Under the pieces are notes generated by a model. That model saw nothing but the letters and a program-made list of their open reading frames with translations, was not told the origin of the DNA and did not search any database. From positions 95,745-159,744 of the forward strand of contig JAPEVC010000064.1 in assembly GCA_027946555.1 (NCBI GenBank): a DNA stretch of 64,000 nt, given 5' to 3'. Each line of letters opens with the position of its first letter. The first letter of the stretch is position 1. The DNA is from Gnomoniopsis sp. IMI 355080 (Eukaryota; Ascomycota; Sordariomycetes; Diaporthales; Gnomoniaceae). This document shows positions 1 through 11,575 of this stretch, piece by piece. The position numbers and the translations under genes were made by a program.

Positions 1-719
1 GGTGTTCGTGACGTGTCCACAGAGCTTTCTCCCTCTACTGGCGATGATGACACAGGCCGAGGTCCAGACGACTTTGCCAGAGCATCGTCTTTACCAGCCT
101 CATGCAGTAGCTCAGTCTCCCCAAGCGTCACCGGGGCCGTCGGTGAAGGGTCATCGAATGGCTCGGGACTCTCAGTCCTTGGCATGAAAGTTTTGTCGAA
201 GATATTATCACCAGACAAGTTGGCAGGCCCAGTGAGAGGTCCGGCATTCTCAGCGGCGCCCGTGAGATGTGCTTTCGCCAACAGATCCAGGACATTTTGT
301 GTTTCGTAGTCCCCCGAGACTCTTGCTTGTACGCTGGCCAAGGCCGGGTTCGTAGAGGCCGATCTCCCTATCCTATCCTGCATGTATTGCATGGACCGTT
401 TCAACACATTTTGCCTGTTGGAGATGTATTCACCTGACAGGTGCGCGAAGCTGAAGGAATGGAGGGATTCGGATGGGAAGCGATTCAAGTCTTCGTCCAT
501 GATAGCAGGCGAGGAAGGCCCAGAGGCTAGCGAGTGCAACATCGTAATGGACGTCGAGCGGGAAAGGCTCAGGGACGGGCTGCGCGAGGCTGGATTTGAG
601 GGCCCGATCGTTCCGCTTCGAGGACCTTGTGACCCAGACTGACGTATTCTGCGGAGCCCAGATTGACCGAGGCCATGTTCATGTCCCTCTCCGGCTGTCA
701 TGATGGGAGATCTGTTCAT
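1..719 (-). CDS. Serine-rich protein of unknown function, N-terminal part, cut by the window edge
   Basis: The reverse strand is open from an ATG at 719 (second in-frame ATG at 701) to base 1, giving about 239 residues with no stop. The first 75 residues are rich in Ser, Pro, Gly and Arg and look disordered. A better-ordered stretch follows with the words SFSFAHLSGEY, NRQNVLKRSMQYMQDR and QNVLDLLAKAHLTG, which read as amphipathic helices. After that the sequence is again Ser/Pro/Glu-rich. The open frame, the composition bias and the helical block support a real coding exon; both ends of the gene cannot be judged because the 3' part is missing. I do not recognise the family. It may be the regulatory N terminus of a larger protein such as a kinase, but that is a guess. 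A 5' intron upstream of the ATG cannot be excluded. Confidence 0.6.
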   Translation of the reverse strand, partial: MNRSPIMTAGEGHEHGLGQSGLRRIRQSGSQGPRSGTIGPSNPASRSPSLSLSRSTSITMLHSLASGPSSPAIMDEDLNRFPSESLHSFSFAHLSGEYISNRQNVLKRSMQYMQDRIGRSASTNPALASVQARVSGDYETQNVLDLLAKAHLTGAAENAGPLTGPANLSGDNIFDKTFMPRTESPEPFDDPSPTAPVTLGETELLHEAGKDDALAKSSGPRPVSSSPVEGESSVDTSRT

Positions 720-3700
720 GGCATGGCTGATTAGTCTACGGGTGATTATGGTTCGAGCCAACAAGACAGGGAGAACACAAAGAGAAGAGAGAGCGTCAAT
801 AGGAACGGCGGCACATTTGCGGGCGAAGACACATGCGGGCAGTAGCGACAAAATACATGTCAGGCGGATTGCTTATGCGAGCCGGGTGGCCTTGCATACG
901 GACAGCTGAACTCTGCCACGGTGCGGAGGATTGGTTCGCAGGGCAAGGGAAACTCCTCAAGGAGGGTGTGATCCAGGTCACGGCTTCTCACCTTGCAAAG
1001 TTGCTGTCGGTGGCGGATGCCGTGTTGGCATCGAACGACATACGTATGCGAGCTCTCTCGGGACTATCTGCGGCAACAGCCAGCAAGTTCCCCGTACTTT
1101 TATTTTTCGGTATTCCGATGCGCAAGGCATCCGGTGCAGCGACTAGATCTTGGTTCTGAGCTTGACCTCGGGCTCCGGATCCTACAGCAACTGGAGAGTA
1201 AGCGACAACGTTCTTCCCACGACAACTGTCTGCGTCCTGGCGATGCTCGACATGTTTCGCCAGGGCCAGAACCTACCATATTCGCGAGAATCATCTTCTA
1301 TCCCAACCATCTTTCCAAAATGATATTGCAGCAGGAACCACCTTTTCCGAAACGGTTTGGCGAGCGAGGACGAGGTGAAACGGCTGACCCAACGTGCTGG
1401 GAGAGCTACCGCGACACACGCCGCTTGTTCGTGTGAGCAGCGCCTGGCTATTCACCTTGAAGTAACGGACGGAGCGCGTTGCCGAGACAGAAAGCGAATT
1501 CCGGTGCTGTGGTCAGGGGGACCTCAGCCTGGCAGATGTTGGGCCGCAAGAGAGTGCAAACTCATGGGTCTCGGTCGAGTGGCTTTTCGCCGAGCTTGCG
1601 CGTCGAGTCAAGTCGAGTCGGCTCGAATTGATTGTCGGTCGTAGTTCTGTCGCACAGAAGAGATATGGGCTCCAGAAAGAGAGGTTGAGTGGCGAGAAAG
1701 CGAAGCTGTCGTCTTCGCAGAGTTGATTAAGGAAATACGGGGTGCCGATCGATGTCGCCTAGACGTAGAAATGCGTGTGAGAAGTGACAATCGCGCAGAA
1801 AATAGAACGAATGTCAACAATGGCGTATCCGGGGTTTTCCAGCGGTGAATAAAATAGGGAGGAAGAAGCAACGCGGGCCAACGTTGTAGAGTGAACTCCA
1901 ACGCTCGATCCCCAGCTTCAGTCGTCCCGACTGTTTTTGGTTCTATTTCTGGGCGGTCCGCTTTAGCAGCCGAGTAGGCGCAGTGCTAGTAGGCGAGTCT
2001 TGGACCGAAGGGGAATGGCAGAACGGGCGGGCGGGATCATGGATGGAGCAAGGACGCCCTGTTTTTAAGTCTCGAGTCGGGGTCGCTATCAATACCGTCA
2101 AGCCGAGGACAGACCAAGGATTTTGGGCTGGAGGACGGGATGAAGAAGATGATGGAACGAAGTCGAGGTCGAACACAGGTGGAAGAGAAGCGGCGGGAGC
2201 AGCAGGACTAGTAGTAACGACCGAGACCACGGTCCTTCAGCCAAGTAACAAGCATATGCAACATGCAGTACTCGGTAGCAGTAGCAGCGCAATGGATAAC
2301 TCTAACCAAAACCTTGTTGATGTTCCTCCAGCCGAAGGTAAGTCGTAAAGGAATTGTTGCTGAAGACGGACAGGATGAGCTCTCAAATTGACTTTGCCGA
2401 CCGAAAGCGCGATGGAATTCTTTTCCGTCAAGGCTGGGTCCTTTTTCTTTGAGGCTTCTGGAAGACCGGGGACATGGACAGTATGGAGACAGTGCATCAC
2501 TCTGCATGAACATATTCAGCCGGCTCATTCTGTACGCTCACCTGCACTGCCCAGACGGCCAGACTGCCCGTCATCCTCGACGGTGGAATTGCAGAGGATA
2601 TGGAGACCACCCTCTTTGAGTTGTTTCAGCAGGGGCTTGAAAGATTTGGCCATTGCTACCTACCTCATATATGACTGTATACCAAGAAGTATCTCGGCTG
2701 TCTTTGGTGGATGCCTTCGATAGCCAGACCTTGGGAATAAGGTTCTGTCGCAATTGATCTCCGTCGAAAGAAATAACCAGCACAGTGTCACGACTAGCAC
2801 GTGAAAATCCCAGCAAGAAGACCCTTCGTACTGGACCCTTCTTGCGGATTCGTCCCGATGCCAATCAAGGACGTGGGATTGCTGCTTCACTTCAGTCTTC
2901 TCTGTTGCAGGCCACCAAATCCTTGTTACGCTCCCGTTATCATCTCGTTGAGATCCTATGTCTAGCAAAGAAGCTTTGTTGAGATCAGACAAGAACGGCC
3001 CTTTTTAAACTTTCAACCTAAAAGCCGTTCATCAACAACTGCCACTGTTGGAATTCCTCGCAAAGCACTGGCAAAATTCTTGTGGAGAGATATCCAACCC
3101 AATTCGGCATCTGTCCGTCGCCACCACACGCCTCTGCAGCTTGGTAATACTGACCGCCGCTGATCTCCTGCAGGGACATTGACAACGGAATAGCCTTGTT
3201 CAAGCGTCAATTTGACGACTTTACTATAGAAAGCTCATACATACCTACCTATGGTCACCCTGCTTACAACCTCGTTGTCAGATGCGCGCGCCGCCCAGGT
3301 CAAACAATGGACGCACTGTAGGCATAATTGGGCTTCTCAAGTGCCGCCGTCTGCCTCCGAAAGACCCCCGACATAGAACGAACCTCGTTGGGATTTATTC
3401 GCAACTATCGCATCTACTGATCGTTGATATCGGACAAGGGCTCAGTTCAGAGGGGAAATACAGCATCAACCTTGCGATAGCAGCTAAGACATGATGTACC
3501 CCTGTGAGACGTCACTTGCCATCTGAGGTGTCATCAGACGTTGTAGTTCCCTCCCACACAGCGTTTCAACCGATAAGCTCGCGGCTGCTGACCGATGTCA
3601 GTAAGGTCTGTGAGCCCCTACACATATCGAAAATAATCACGAGATTGAGTACCAAGGCAAATAGACTCTCCTTGTTCGGTCGAGCTTTTCTTCGACCCGA

Positions 3701-6242
3701 GGATGTATTGTCTGTGGTCCTCTGGCTCGTGCGACTCACTTGCGACAGGTTCGCTGCCGTATAGAGCGGTGCATTGACAACAAACGTGAATAGATGTATT
3801 AAATACTCCTACCGAAGATATAAGGGCCGTAGATAGAGTAGCCCCGTCGTGAATGAACCCAGTAGCGCCAGGAGAAGGTGCGTAAAAGTCGACTTTTGCA
3901 ACAGTTGACTTCACAGCCTTATCGATAGTGGTATCGCGCCCGCATCATCCCGTCGACAACGATATACCCCGCCTTCCGATGTGCCCCACCAGACCCGGGA
4001 CTGTGTCGCTAAATTGATGGCTGTCCGGGCTCCCCGAAGCGTCCCTACCAATGCATCAAATGAACTGAGACAACGACAGCAAGTTCTGTTCAAAGAATGG
4101 GTGTTCCACATGTCTACGACGACAGTGCATTCACTATGAAGAAGTTATGCGTCTGGCGTTGCATGAAACATAGCAGCAACTCGTCATGCCCTCGTGTTTC
4201 TAGCAGGGACTGTCTAACCTGGGGCACATGCGTCCAGGTGTCGATGAGCTGGCCACGCGACTCAACGGCGATAAGGCAAGCAGCTCCCTGTTCCCGGCTC
4301 CCAGCCCACAAGACCAGCTGGAGGGATAGAGCCTCATCAGCAGTCAGACTGTATTCATGCCACCAGCGCAGATAAGATAACCAAGCGAACCTGAATCGGG
4401 TCGAGTGTACGTCCCGCGGCAGTGATGTGATGTGTTGGATGGCTACGACAAGTACACCCCATACAAGAATATAGTACAGTGGGCTGTGCTTTGGTGATCG
4501 TGACGGCAGGCCAATCAAAGGGTTACAGTCAACGGATCACTGGACAACGTGTAGCTGCCACAAAGGTGTAGCTGATCATTAGCGGTTTGCAGCCGTCAGA
4601 TTACGAGGAAAGCCGAGGACAAAGAAGACACTTTTTTGCCCTCCTTTTGAGGGGATTACGTCCCTCATCCTGGAAATGCCCAGTACGCCGGCACGCCTTG
4701 ACCGTTTTGACGGGCCGAAACCACGCGCATGAGAAGCCTGGGAATCCAAGCGTCTCCGGACCCGACTGTGAAAGTGGCTGCGCCTGCCTGCAGGGGAATT
4801 TGTCCTTGTACGTGCTTTCACAGTGCTTCCAATAACAAAGGAGTCGAGAAAGTCTGGACTCTGAAGCGCAGTAAGCCATATTGGGTAGGTTGGATGTAGC
4901 CATGGCCAATGACGGCGTGGTCGTGCTGGATGGTGTGCTGCTGGAGGGCCGGGCTAGGAACAAGGGATATGCAGCTAAGCTTAGGTAGCTTAGGTAGTTT
5001 CTAGGCGCGCTGGACCCTTCTTTTTTTCGCCTTCGGTCGAGCCCTGGCGGCCCTGGTCGGCAGCTTCTCCCCTCTTCTTGATGTCTCTTGAACAGGCCTC
5101 GGTGTTCGTCTGCTGGTTTACTCTCGTTGTAAATAATTATTGAGAATTTTCCTACGGAGAGGGGACTTTGACGTCTTTGACGGCTCACAGTGAACTCACA
5201 TTGACGGAAGATACATAGGTGAGGGCAACTTTACGATTAACTACCAAGAGCCAGCACTAGGTAGGTGAGTAAGTACCTTTGGTACAACCCCACGCACAAC
5301 ACAGTCAGCCGACAGACTGCCATGTCTTATCGGCCGCACACCCCGTGTTGAAATATTGGACCTTGCCCACGCGAGTGATCGCCAAGTCGACTGACCCTTC
5401 TCTCACTCAGAATTGCCCGTCTTGCAACTTGGAGCCTTACAGACTTGCTTGAGATTTGGTGCACGGTCGAACTGCTTCACCAGTGTCCCCTTGGTGCACT
5501 GATTCGGAATTCCATAGCCAGGAGCAACGTTGATGCCAGAAGCCTCTCCCCGCTGGTCTGGCCAAGTGCCTTGATTATCCGACCCTCCTCCGTCCGCTTT
5601 CCATCCCCGCCTTTGATCGACGCTCACCTGCAACTCCAACTCGGACCCCGGCTTCCTCTGGAATATTATTCTCTCAATATTTACTGGACCCCTCCGACAT
5701 CATTCTTTACTTATTTACCTTTTTTTTGAAACCAACTTCTTCCTCGTTCTCTTCGCAATTCGTCACACTAGGTGGCACCCCTCGTGTGCTTCTTCCGGCC
5801 CTCCGGGATTCTGCTATTTGTGCGTGCCAGCGTGTTGTGCAGCACCAATGGCAAGCTGAATTGAGCAGGGTCTCCGCGTCTTCTCGACTGAGTTTGATTT
5901 TGGGTCTTCTTTGTTTCTTTCTCACATCAGAGACTGTCACGTCGACAAGACGCTGGACTCATTGTAGTCTCATCGTCAAGCCATTGACTGTGGCAGGGCC
6001 ACTCTGACGCCACCGACTTGTTACGGTCACTCGTATTACCTACCGAGTCCTGATTCGTATCCATTTCTCTCATACGGACACAGACTCGCCACCGTACCCA
6101 AGAACTTGGAACCTGGCCTGCGGAAGCTGACTTGAATCCGATTGGCCATCAACACGTTTGTTCCTTGGAGAACTGGCGCCAAGTCGTCCAAATAAACAGT
6201 CGAGCTGATCCGCGCTCTCGAGCTGAGACTCACAATTACACC
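720..6242. other. 5.5 kb intergenic region between two divergent genes
   Basis: No ORF here has recognisable domains or a convincing intron-exon structure; the longest (reverse, 4601-5188, 195 codons) is low-complexity. The part from about 5330 to 6240 is pyrimidine-rich with long T and C runs and probably holds the promoter and leader of the F-box gene. Near 4980-5003 and 5256-5290 there are TTAGGTAG and TAGGTAGGT words of the kind repeated elsewhere in the window. The left part presumably carries the promoter of the reverse gene at 1-719. Confidence 0.5.
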
Positions 6243-8312
6243 ATGAATGAAGCGGTATCAGCGGCCGCAATGGCAGTTGTGGACATTGACGCTGAGGAAA
6301 TCGAGGCGTTCACCACCGACCCGGCTATCCTAGACGACCCTAACATCATCGAGGAGGATACACAACCCAAGAAGAAGAGTGGCCGTCGACGTCTGCTCCA
6401 GGGTATACACCGAAATTTGTCCACGTCGTCACTGAGCCGCGCGGGCCGGTCCAGATCCTCTAGCAGTCCCTACCATGGCCCGGGCAGCTTTTCCTGCGTG
6501 AGTCTGGCTTCGGGCCCTTCGCCATTTGGACAACCGAGCGCTGGCTATTTCTCCGTGACCTCACATGGTGGTCTATCGACCGCTCCAACATCAATTCCGG
6601 GAACTCCACGCCATGACTGTTTGGAGGGTATGGAGGATGTATTGGCAGCACGCAAGATCACTAACCTCGATGTGGCCGCGGCCTCGACGCTTACTGTCGC
6701 ACTTCCGGTCGATCGCAAGCCAAAGAAGACAATTTTCAACATATGGCAACACATTCCACGCGAGCTCAAGGTTCAAGTGCTCTCCTTTCTGCAGCCTACA
6801 GAGCTCGTGATGACTTCACGAGTGAGCAAGGAGTTTCATGAGCTTTGCTACGATGGCCAGTTATGGCAGTCTTTCGATGCCTCGGAATTTTACACAAAGA
6901 TCCCCGCCGAGTCCTTGGCCAAGATCATTGTTGCCGCGGGCCCATTCATCAAAGACCTCAACTTGCGGGGCTGTGTTCAAGTGGAGCATTATAAGCGAGC
7001 AGATGTCATTGTGAGGGCGTGCAAGAACCTCATCAACGCAACTCTCGAGGGCTGTCGAAATCTGCAGCGGACGACCTTACACAGTCTTGTCCGGAACAAC
7101 AGCGAGCTGGCCCACCTTAATTTGACTGGGCTGACTGCTGTGACGAATACGACTTGCAAGCTAATTGCGCAGTCATGCCCGTCGCTGGAGTTGCTCAATG
7201 TTTCTTGGTGCAAACACGTCGATGCTACGGGCATCAAGGCCGTGGTACAAGGCTGCCCCAGGCTCAAAGATCTCCGGGCTCGTGAAATCAAAGGGTTTGA
7301 CAGCCAGGAGGTGGGCCAAGTCATTTTCAAGACAAACAATCTTGAGAGATTACTTTTGAGTGGCTGCAGTGATCTGTCCGACGAGACTCTCAAGAGTATG
7401 ATCCACGGAGTGAATCCTCCAATCGATATACTGACAGATCTGCCAATCGTACCACCCAGGAAGCTGCGTCATCTGGACCTCGCTCGATGTACTAGCCTGA
7501 CCTCCAACGGTGTCAAAGCCCTGGGCAATCTGGTTCCGAATCTTGAGGGCCTGTCGCTCGCCCACTGCGCGTCTCTCACGGACTCGGCTTTGGAGCCCAT
7601 CCTTGCCACAACGCCTCGACTCACTCACCTAGACCTCGAGGATTGCAGGGGACTTACCAACCACATTCTATCCGAACACGTTGCCAAAGCCCCTTGCGCC
7701 CCTAACCTCGAGCACCTCTGCATCAGCTCCTGTGAGAACCTGGGTGATACTGGCATGCTCCCGGTGATTCGCAACTGCAAATCCTTGCGGACAGCCCTGC
7801 TCGACAACACGCGCATCTCGGATCTTGTACTTGCAGAGACCGCTTCGATGGTTCGCAAACGCTCCAAGCGCACCCTCGACCGCGCTCAGTTGCCGCAAAT
7901 TGGTCTCTCCATGGTTGTCTACGACTGTCAGCACGTAACTTGGACCGGTGTGCGTGAGATTCTCTCATGCAACGCAGAAATCAAGAAGCCACTCAACGAG
8001 CGCGGCGAGCGCTGCGAGACGTTTCCAACCGAGATTATTGCGCTCAAGTGCTTCTATGGATGGAACATGACGGTAGACGAGCACACGAAGAGAGTATTGC
8101 GCGGCGATCTGCAAGCGGCGAGTAAATTGGAGCGCAAGTGGGCCGATTATATGCAGGCAAATGAGGAGGCCGGTACGATGGGCGCTGGTGGACGCCGGCG
8201 CAGACGCCGGGCACGGGCCGCCCAGGCCGCGCATGCAGATGAAGAGGGTGGTGAAGCCGGTGGTATAGGAGCCAGGAGGAGGGCGAGGACCGCGGCTTGT
8301 GTGGTGATGTGA
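6243..8312 (+). CDS. F-box/leucine-rich-repeat protein with C-terminal CaaX box (FBXL2/Pof2-like)
   Basis: A single exon of 689 residues. The start was chosen at 6243 (context CACCATGA); the upstream extension of the frame has no ATG. Residues about 166-215 form an F-box (IPRELKVQVLSFLQPTEL, then SRVSKEFHELCYDGQLW), the Skp1-binding module of SCF ubiquitin ligases. Residues about 235-570 are cysteine-containing LRRs of the FBXL/AMN1 type, with repeated words such as LNLTGLTAVT, LRHLDLARCTSLTSNG and LTHLDLEDCRGLTN. They should select substrates for ubiquitination. The N terminus is a Ser-rich disordered region. The C terminus is strikingly basic (RRRRRR and RRRAR runs) and ends in CVVM, a CaaX box that suggests prenylation, as known for animal FBXL2 and FBXL20. 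Family membership is secure; the exact orthology to Pof2 and membrane attachment are inferred. Confidence 0.9.
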   Translation: MNEAVSAAAMAVVDIDAEEIEAFTTDPAILDDPNIIEEDTQPKKKSGRRRLLQGIHRNLSTSSLSRAGRSRSSSSPYHGPGSFSCVSLASGPSPFGQPSAGYFSVTSHGGLSTAPTSIPGTPRHDCLEGMEDVLAARKITNLDVAAASTLTVALPVDRKPKKTIFNIWQHIPRELKVQVLSFLQPTELVMTSRVSKEFHELCYDGQLWQSFDASEFYTKIPAESLAKIIVAAGPFIKDLNLRGCVQVEHYKRADVIVRACKNLINATLEGCRNLQRTTLHSLVRNNSELAHLNLTGLTAVTNTTCKLIAQSCPSLELLNVSWCKHVDATGIKAVVQGCPRLKDLRAREIKGFDSQEVGQVIFKTNNLERLLLSGCSDLSDETLKSMIHGVNPPIDILTDLPIVPPRKLRHLDLARCTSLTSNGVKALGNLVPNLEGLSLAHCASLTDSALEPILATTPRLTHLDLEDCRGLTNHILSEHVAKAPCAPNLEHLCISSCENLGDTGMLPVIRNCKSLRTALLDNTRISDLVLAETASMVRKRSKRTLDRAQLPQIGLSMVVYDCQHVTWTGVREILSCNAEIKKPLNERGERCETFPTEIIALKCFYGWNMTVDEHTKRVLRGDLQAASKLERKWADYMQANEEAGTMGAGGRRRRRRARAAQAAHADEEGGEAGGIGARRRARTAACVVM

Positions 8313-9294
8313 GCTGGAGGATGCATCCCTGCCAGACACGTCCACCCCTCTCGACGAGACTGATGAGCTTCTATATATGGGATACATACCATACACTACG
8401 ATTACCTCTGTTCCTTCGGAGAATGAGAAGACGACGGACCGAAGAGACAATACGGTTCCTACTTGCTACAACTGGGCCAGGACTGGACATATGGGGTCGG
8501 ACTTTGGAGCATCGTTTTCTTTCCTTTTTCAGCCTTCCTTTTCATACTCTGTACTTGTACGAGGCTCGGCTTTTTTTCTTGATCAGTTCCGTCGGGGCGT
8601 CACATACACTGGTCTTGGTAGGCTTGGTTGGTTCATTGAAATTATTGCTGCTCGTCTAGACTTTTCATGCCCAGGTTGCACAATACCGCATTCAAGCAAT
8701 AAAGCAATATCACATCGATCGTACGAGCCAGACTCTGCGACGAAACTGTCAATCAGACGTGTCACTCATCGAGCACACGCGATTTGAGTGTACGCCATCC
8801 AAACGTGGTGGCACTGTGGCCAGGCTGAGATCTAGGTTAGATTTACAGAATGTAGGTGTCCCTCACAGACATGTCTACAACCGGGGTCGGGCAATGCAAC
8901 GGCAACGGCAACATGATGGGCTTCAATGACAGAGCTTCTCATTGGCGCCCGTATTCGGGCACCAATGTATGATTCAGAGTGCGTTTGAGTCTGATTCTCA
9001 CTTGCATAGTTTCTGTTCTTGTTTGTGACTTCCCAGCGCATTATCAGCGTAGTAGTCTACTTGATATTTCCTGGGTACCTGGGTACTTGCTTGGTGGTAA
9101 AGTCGGCATGGATGTTCGGTGGGTCTCGGAACGTGCCGATTTGATGACGTGGGGCCCCTGTTCATTGCTCCAAGCGTTTGCTTGACAGTTCCAAAAATTT
9201 CCAAGCAAGGCTGCGATGCGACCTGCGCTCCTTCCTCAAATCAACTAACTCTCTATATCTTCGATACTCCACACCCGCAGTCCAAGAGATCGAA
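8313..9294. other. Intergenic: 3' region of the F-box gene and leader of the helicase gene
   Basis: No gene seen. The first 300 bases are T-rich, as fungal 3' UTRs often are. The bases before the helicase ATG stay open in its frame back to 9178 but contain no upstream ATG. Confidence 0.5.
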
Positions 9295-11160
9295 ATGCTC
9301 CGGAAACCTGCGCTGGAATCGATGTGTCCGCTATGCAAACTCGCCCTCGAATCGAGAAACACGCTCATCGGCACGCCCCTCCCAAAGCCATGGACGGCAA
9401 TCCGGTTTGCCTCAACGTACCGACAGAAGCCCTCGCGGATGGTCCTCTCCGACCGTGTTGCGCAGCCGTCTTCAGCACGAAGAGATGAGAGCGGCGAAAG
9501 AAAACCGCGAAAGAGAGCCGTCGATGGGCCTTTCGCCGGCATGAACAGGACGGTGGCCAACATTGACCCTATCAGGAGAATAGCTCAATCGCGCGCCCGG
9601 AGCAGGGAAGGCAGGGAAGAGAAGAGCGAGGATAATGGTTCATCACGATCATCTACATCCAATTTCAAGGCTCTACGAATGCACCGAGCGCTAGCGGGAA
9701 TCAGCTACGAGGCTAGAATGGCCATCAAGGACAGGATCAAGACGGTGCTCGACTTCGAGCAATTTGACCTGATACCGACGATCAAAAAGGGCGTGATGGA
9801 GGACTTGTTTCAGGGCAAGGTTGATATCAAGCCGACGCCAATCCAGAGATTGGCGATACCAGCCATGCTTGGTCAAACTCTCGGCGCGAATAGACGGTCG
9901 AGAGCGAAGGCTGCAAGCGAAACAAGACAAGAGTTTCTGCTGGCTGCTGAGACTGGTTCGGGAAAGACGTTGGCCTACCTTCTACCGTCGATTGATGCGA
10001 TAAAGCGTGCAGAGCAGAGCGATGAGGAGCTCTTGGCATACCAAAAACGAGTAGCACAGGAGAAGATCTTGCGGGCTGATCCGAAATTCAAGGGCAAGTC
10101 TGTCATGGAGCCATCTCCACACACGGCGCGGCCGCGGGTTGTTGTTCTGGTGCCCACGGCAGAGCTGGTCGACCAGGTTGGTGCTGTGGCAAAGAAGCTC
10201 TCGCATGCGGTCAAGTTTAAGGCAGAGAAACTCTCAGCCAACTATGATGCAAAAGTTATCGAGCGTCGCATGTACAATCCGAATGGCGTCGACATCATCA
10301 TCAGCACTCCTCACCTTCTGGCCTCCATCGCAGAGACCGACCCCAACGTTCTATCCCGTGTAACTCACCTCATCATTGACGAAGCTGACTCCCTTCTCGA
10401 CCGGAGCTTCAGCCCTACCACAATCAGCATCATGGATCCGTGCATGCCCTCCCTCAAACAACTCGTTTTCTGCTCCGCAACCATCCCACGGCGCCTCGAT
10501 CACTACCTTGACGAGAGATTCCCCAACATAAAACGCATCACCACTCCCAATTTGCACGCCATTCCCCGTCGTGTACAGATGGGAGTCATCGACGCTTCCA
10601 AGGATCCCTATCGAAATAACAAGAATCTAGCATGCGCAGACGCTATCTGGTCAATCGGAAGGGACGCCTCTGCCCATGAAGGCGCCGTGCCTGGTGAGAT
10701 CGACATCAAGCGGATCCTCATCTTTGTCAACGAACGCGAGAAGACCCAAGAGGTCGCCGATTACCTTGTTTCTAAGGGCATTGATGCGGTGGCTCTGCAC
10801 AGAGATACACCAGAGAGTAGGCAGAGCGAGATGTTGGCCATGTTCACGACCGCGGAGCCCATGAGGAAGCAAGTGGAGGACATTGATCGCACCAATCCTG
10901 CCAAAGGCAAGCGAGCGTTGGAGAACACAAAGGTCATTGTTGCCACGGATCTAGCAAGCAGGGGTATTGATACCCTGGGCGTGAGACATGTTGTTCTTTA
11001 CGATGTGCCGCATACGACAATTGACTTTATTCATCGGCTTGGGAGAGCTGGTAGAATGGGAAGACGTGGTAGAGGCATCGTGATCGTGGGCAAAGATGAT
11101 AGGAGGGACATTGTGGCCGAGGTCAAGGAGAGTATGTTTATGGGTCAGGCACTGGTATAG
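9295..11160 (+). CDS. mrh4: Mitochondrial DEAD-box ATP-dependent RNA helicase, MRH4-like
   Basis: A single exon of 621 residues from the ATG at 9295; the frame is open further upstream but has no ATG there. All helicase motifs are visible: Q-motif region (KPTPIQRLAIPAML, about 180-195), motif I AETGSGKT (217-224), Ia PTAELVDQ, Ib STPHLL, II DEAD (362-365), III SAT (394-396), IV ILIFVN, V VATDLASRGID and VI HRLGRAGR (580-587). A large insert between the Q motif and motif I (residues about 195-215) and another after motif I fit the divergent MRH4 group. The N terminus is basic and has few acids, with FASTYRQKPSR around residue 40, consistent with a mitochondrial presequence. In yeast Mrh4 acts in mitochondrial large-ribosomal-subunit assembly. 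The helicase call is certain; the MRH4 assignment is inferred from these features. Confidence 0.9.
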   Translation: MLRKPALESMCPLCKLALESRNTLIGTPLPKPWTAIRFASTYRQKPSRMVLSDRVAQPSSARRDESGERKPRKRAVDGPFAGMNRTVANIDPIRRIAQSRARSREGREEKSEDNGSSRSSTSNFKALRMHRALAGISYEARMAIKDRIKTVLDFEQFDLIPTIKKGVMEDLFQGKVDIKPTPIQRLAIPAMLGQTLGANRRSRAKAASETRQEFLLAAETGSGKTLAYLLPSIDAIKRAEQSDEELLAYQKRVAQEKILRADPKFKGKSVMEPSPHTARPRVVVLVPTAELVDQVGAVAKKLSHAVKFKAEKLSANYDAKVIERRMYNPNGVDIIISTPHLLASIAETDPNVLSRVTHLIIDEADSLLDRSFSPTTISIMDPCMPSLKQLVFCSATIPRRLDHYLDERFPNIKRITTPNLHAIPRRVQMGVIDASKDPYRNNKNLACADAIWSIGRDASAHEGAVPGEIDIKRILIFVNEREKTQEVADYLVSKGIDAVALHRDTPESRQSEMLAMFTTAEPMRKQVEDIDRTNPAKGKRALENTKVIVATDLASRGIDTLGVRHVVLYDVPHTTIDFIHRLGRAGRMGRRGRGIVIVGKDDRRDIVAEVKESMFMGQALV

Positions 11161-11575
11161 GAGGCATGTAGAAAATTGAATAGAATGGACTGTACGATAG
11201 TGACACGTACCTGTCCGGCCGCCCGTCTTCGGCGCCCGCGCCATGGCTTGCATTCTTTCTCCCCAAAAGCCTTGCCCGAGTGATCGATCCATTTGCTAAT
11301 CAACAAGCTTGGAATCTGAGAAAGAGCTCAGAATGTAAACAAGGTGAAAGCCGGGACCGATTCGGCCTCGACGCCGGACCTAAGGTCTATCAAATGCTAA
11401 AGTCCGGTAAGCTCGGTGCCTTCCTCGGCAAACAGTATACGGCGAACGGATATGTTCGAGCACGACAGTCACAATATATAAATGAACTAGATCCAGTGGT
11501 CGAAACAAGCCTATGCCTGCTATACCACAAGCTACAAGCTCCCTCTTGTTTCTCAAGGAATAAAAAGAATCCAAC
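11161..11575. other. Intergenic between helicase and dienelactone hydrolase genes
   Basis: 415 bases without a supportable gene. A forward ORF overlaps it but is only the open frame running into exon 1 of the hydrolase gene. Confidence 0.5.

Noticed and set aside
730..800. tRNA-like word GGTTCGAGCC
   Set aside because: The flanks do not form acceptor, D or anticodon stems.
4601..5188. Reverse ORF of 195 codons
   Set aside because: Low-complexity, no recognisable domain, no supporting intron structure; kept as intergenic.
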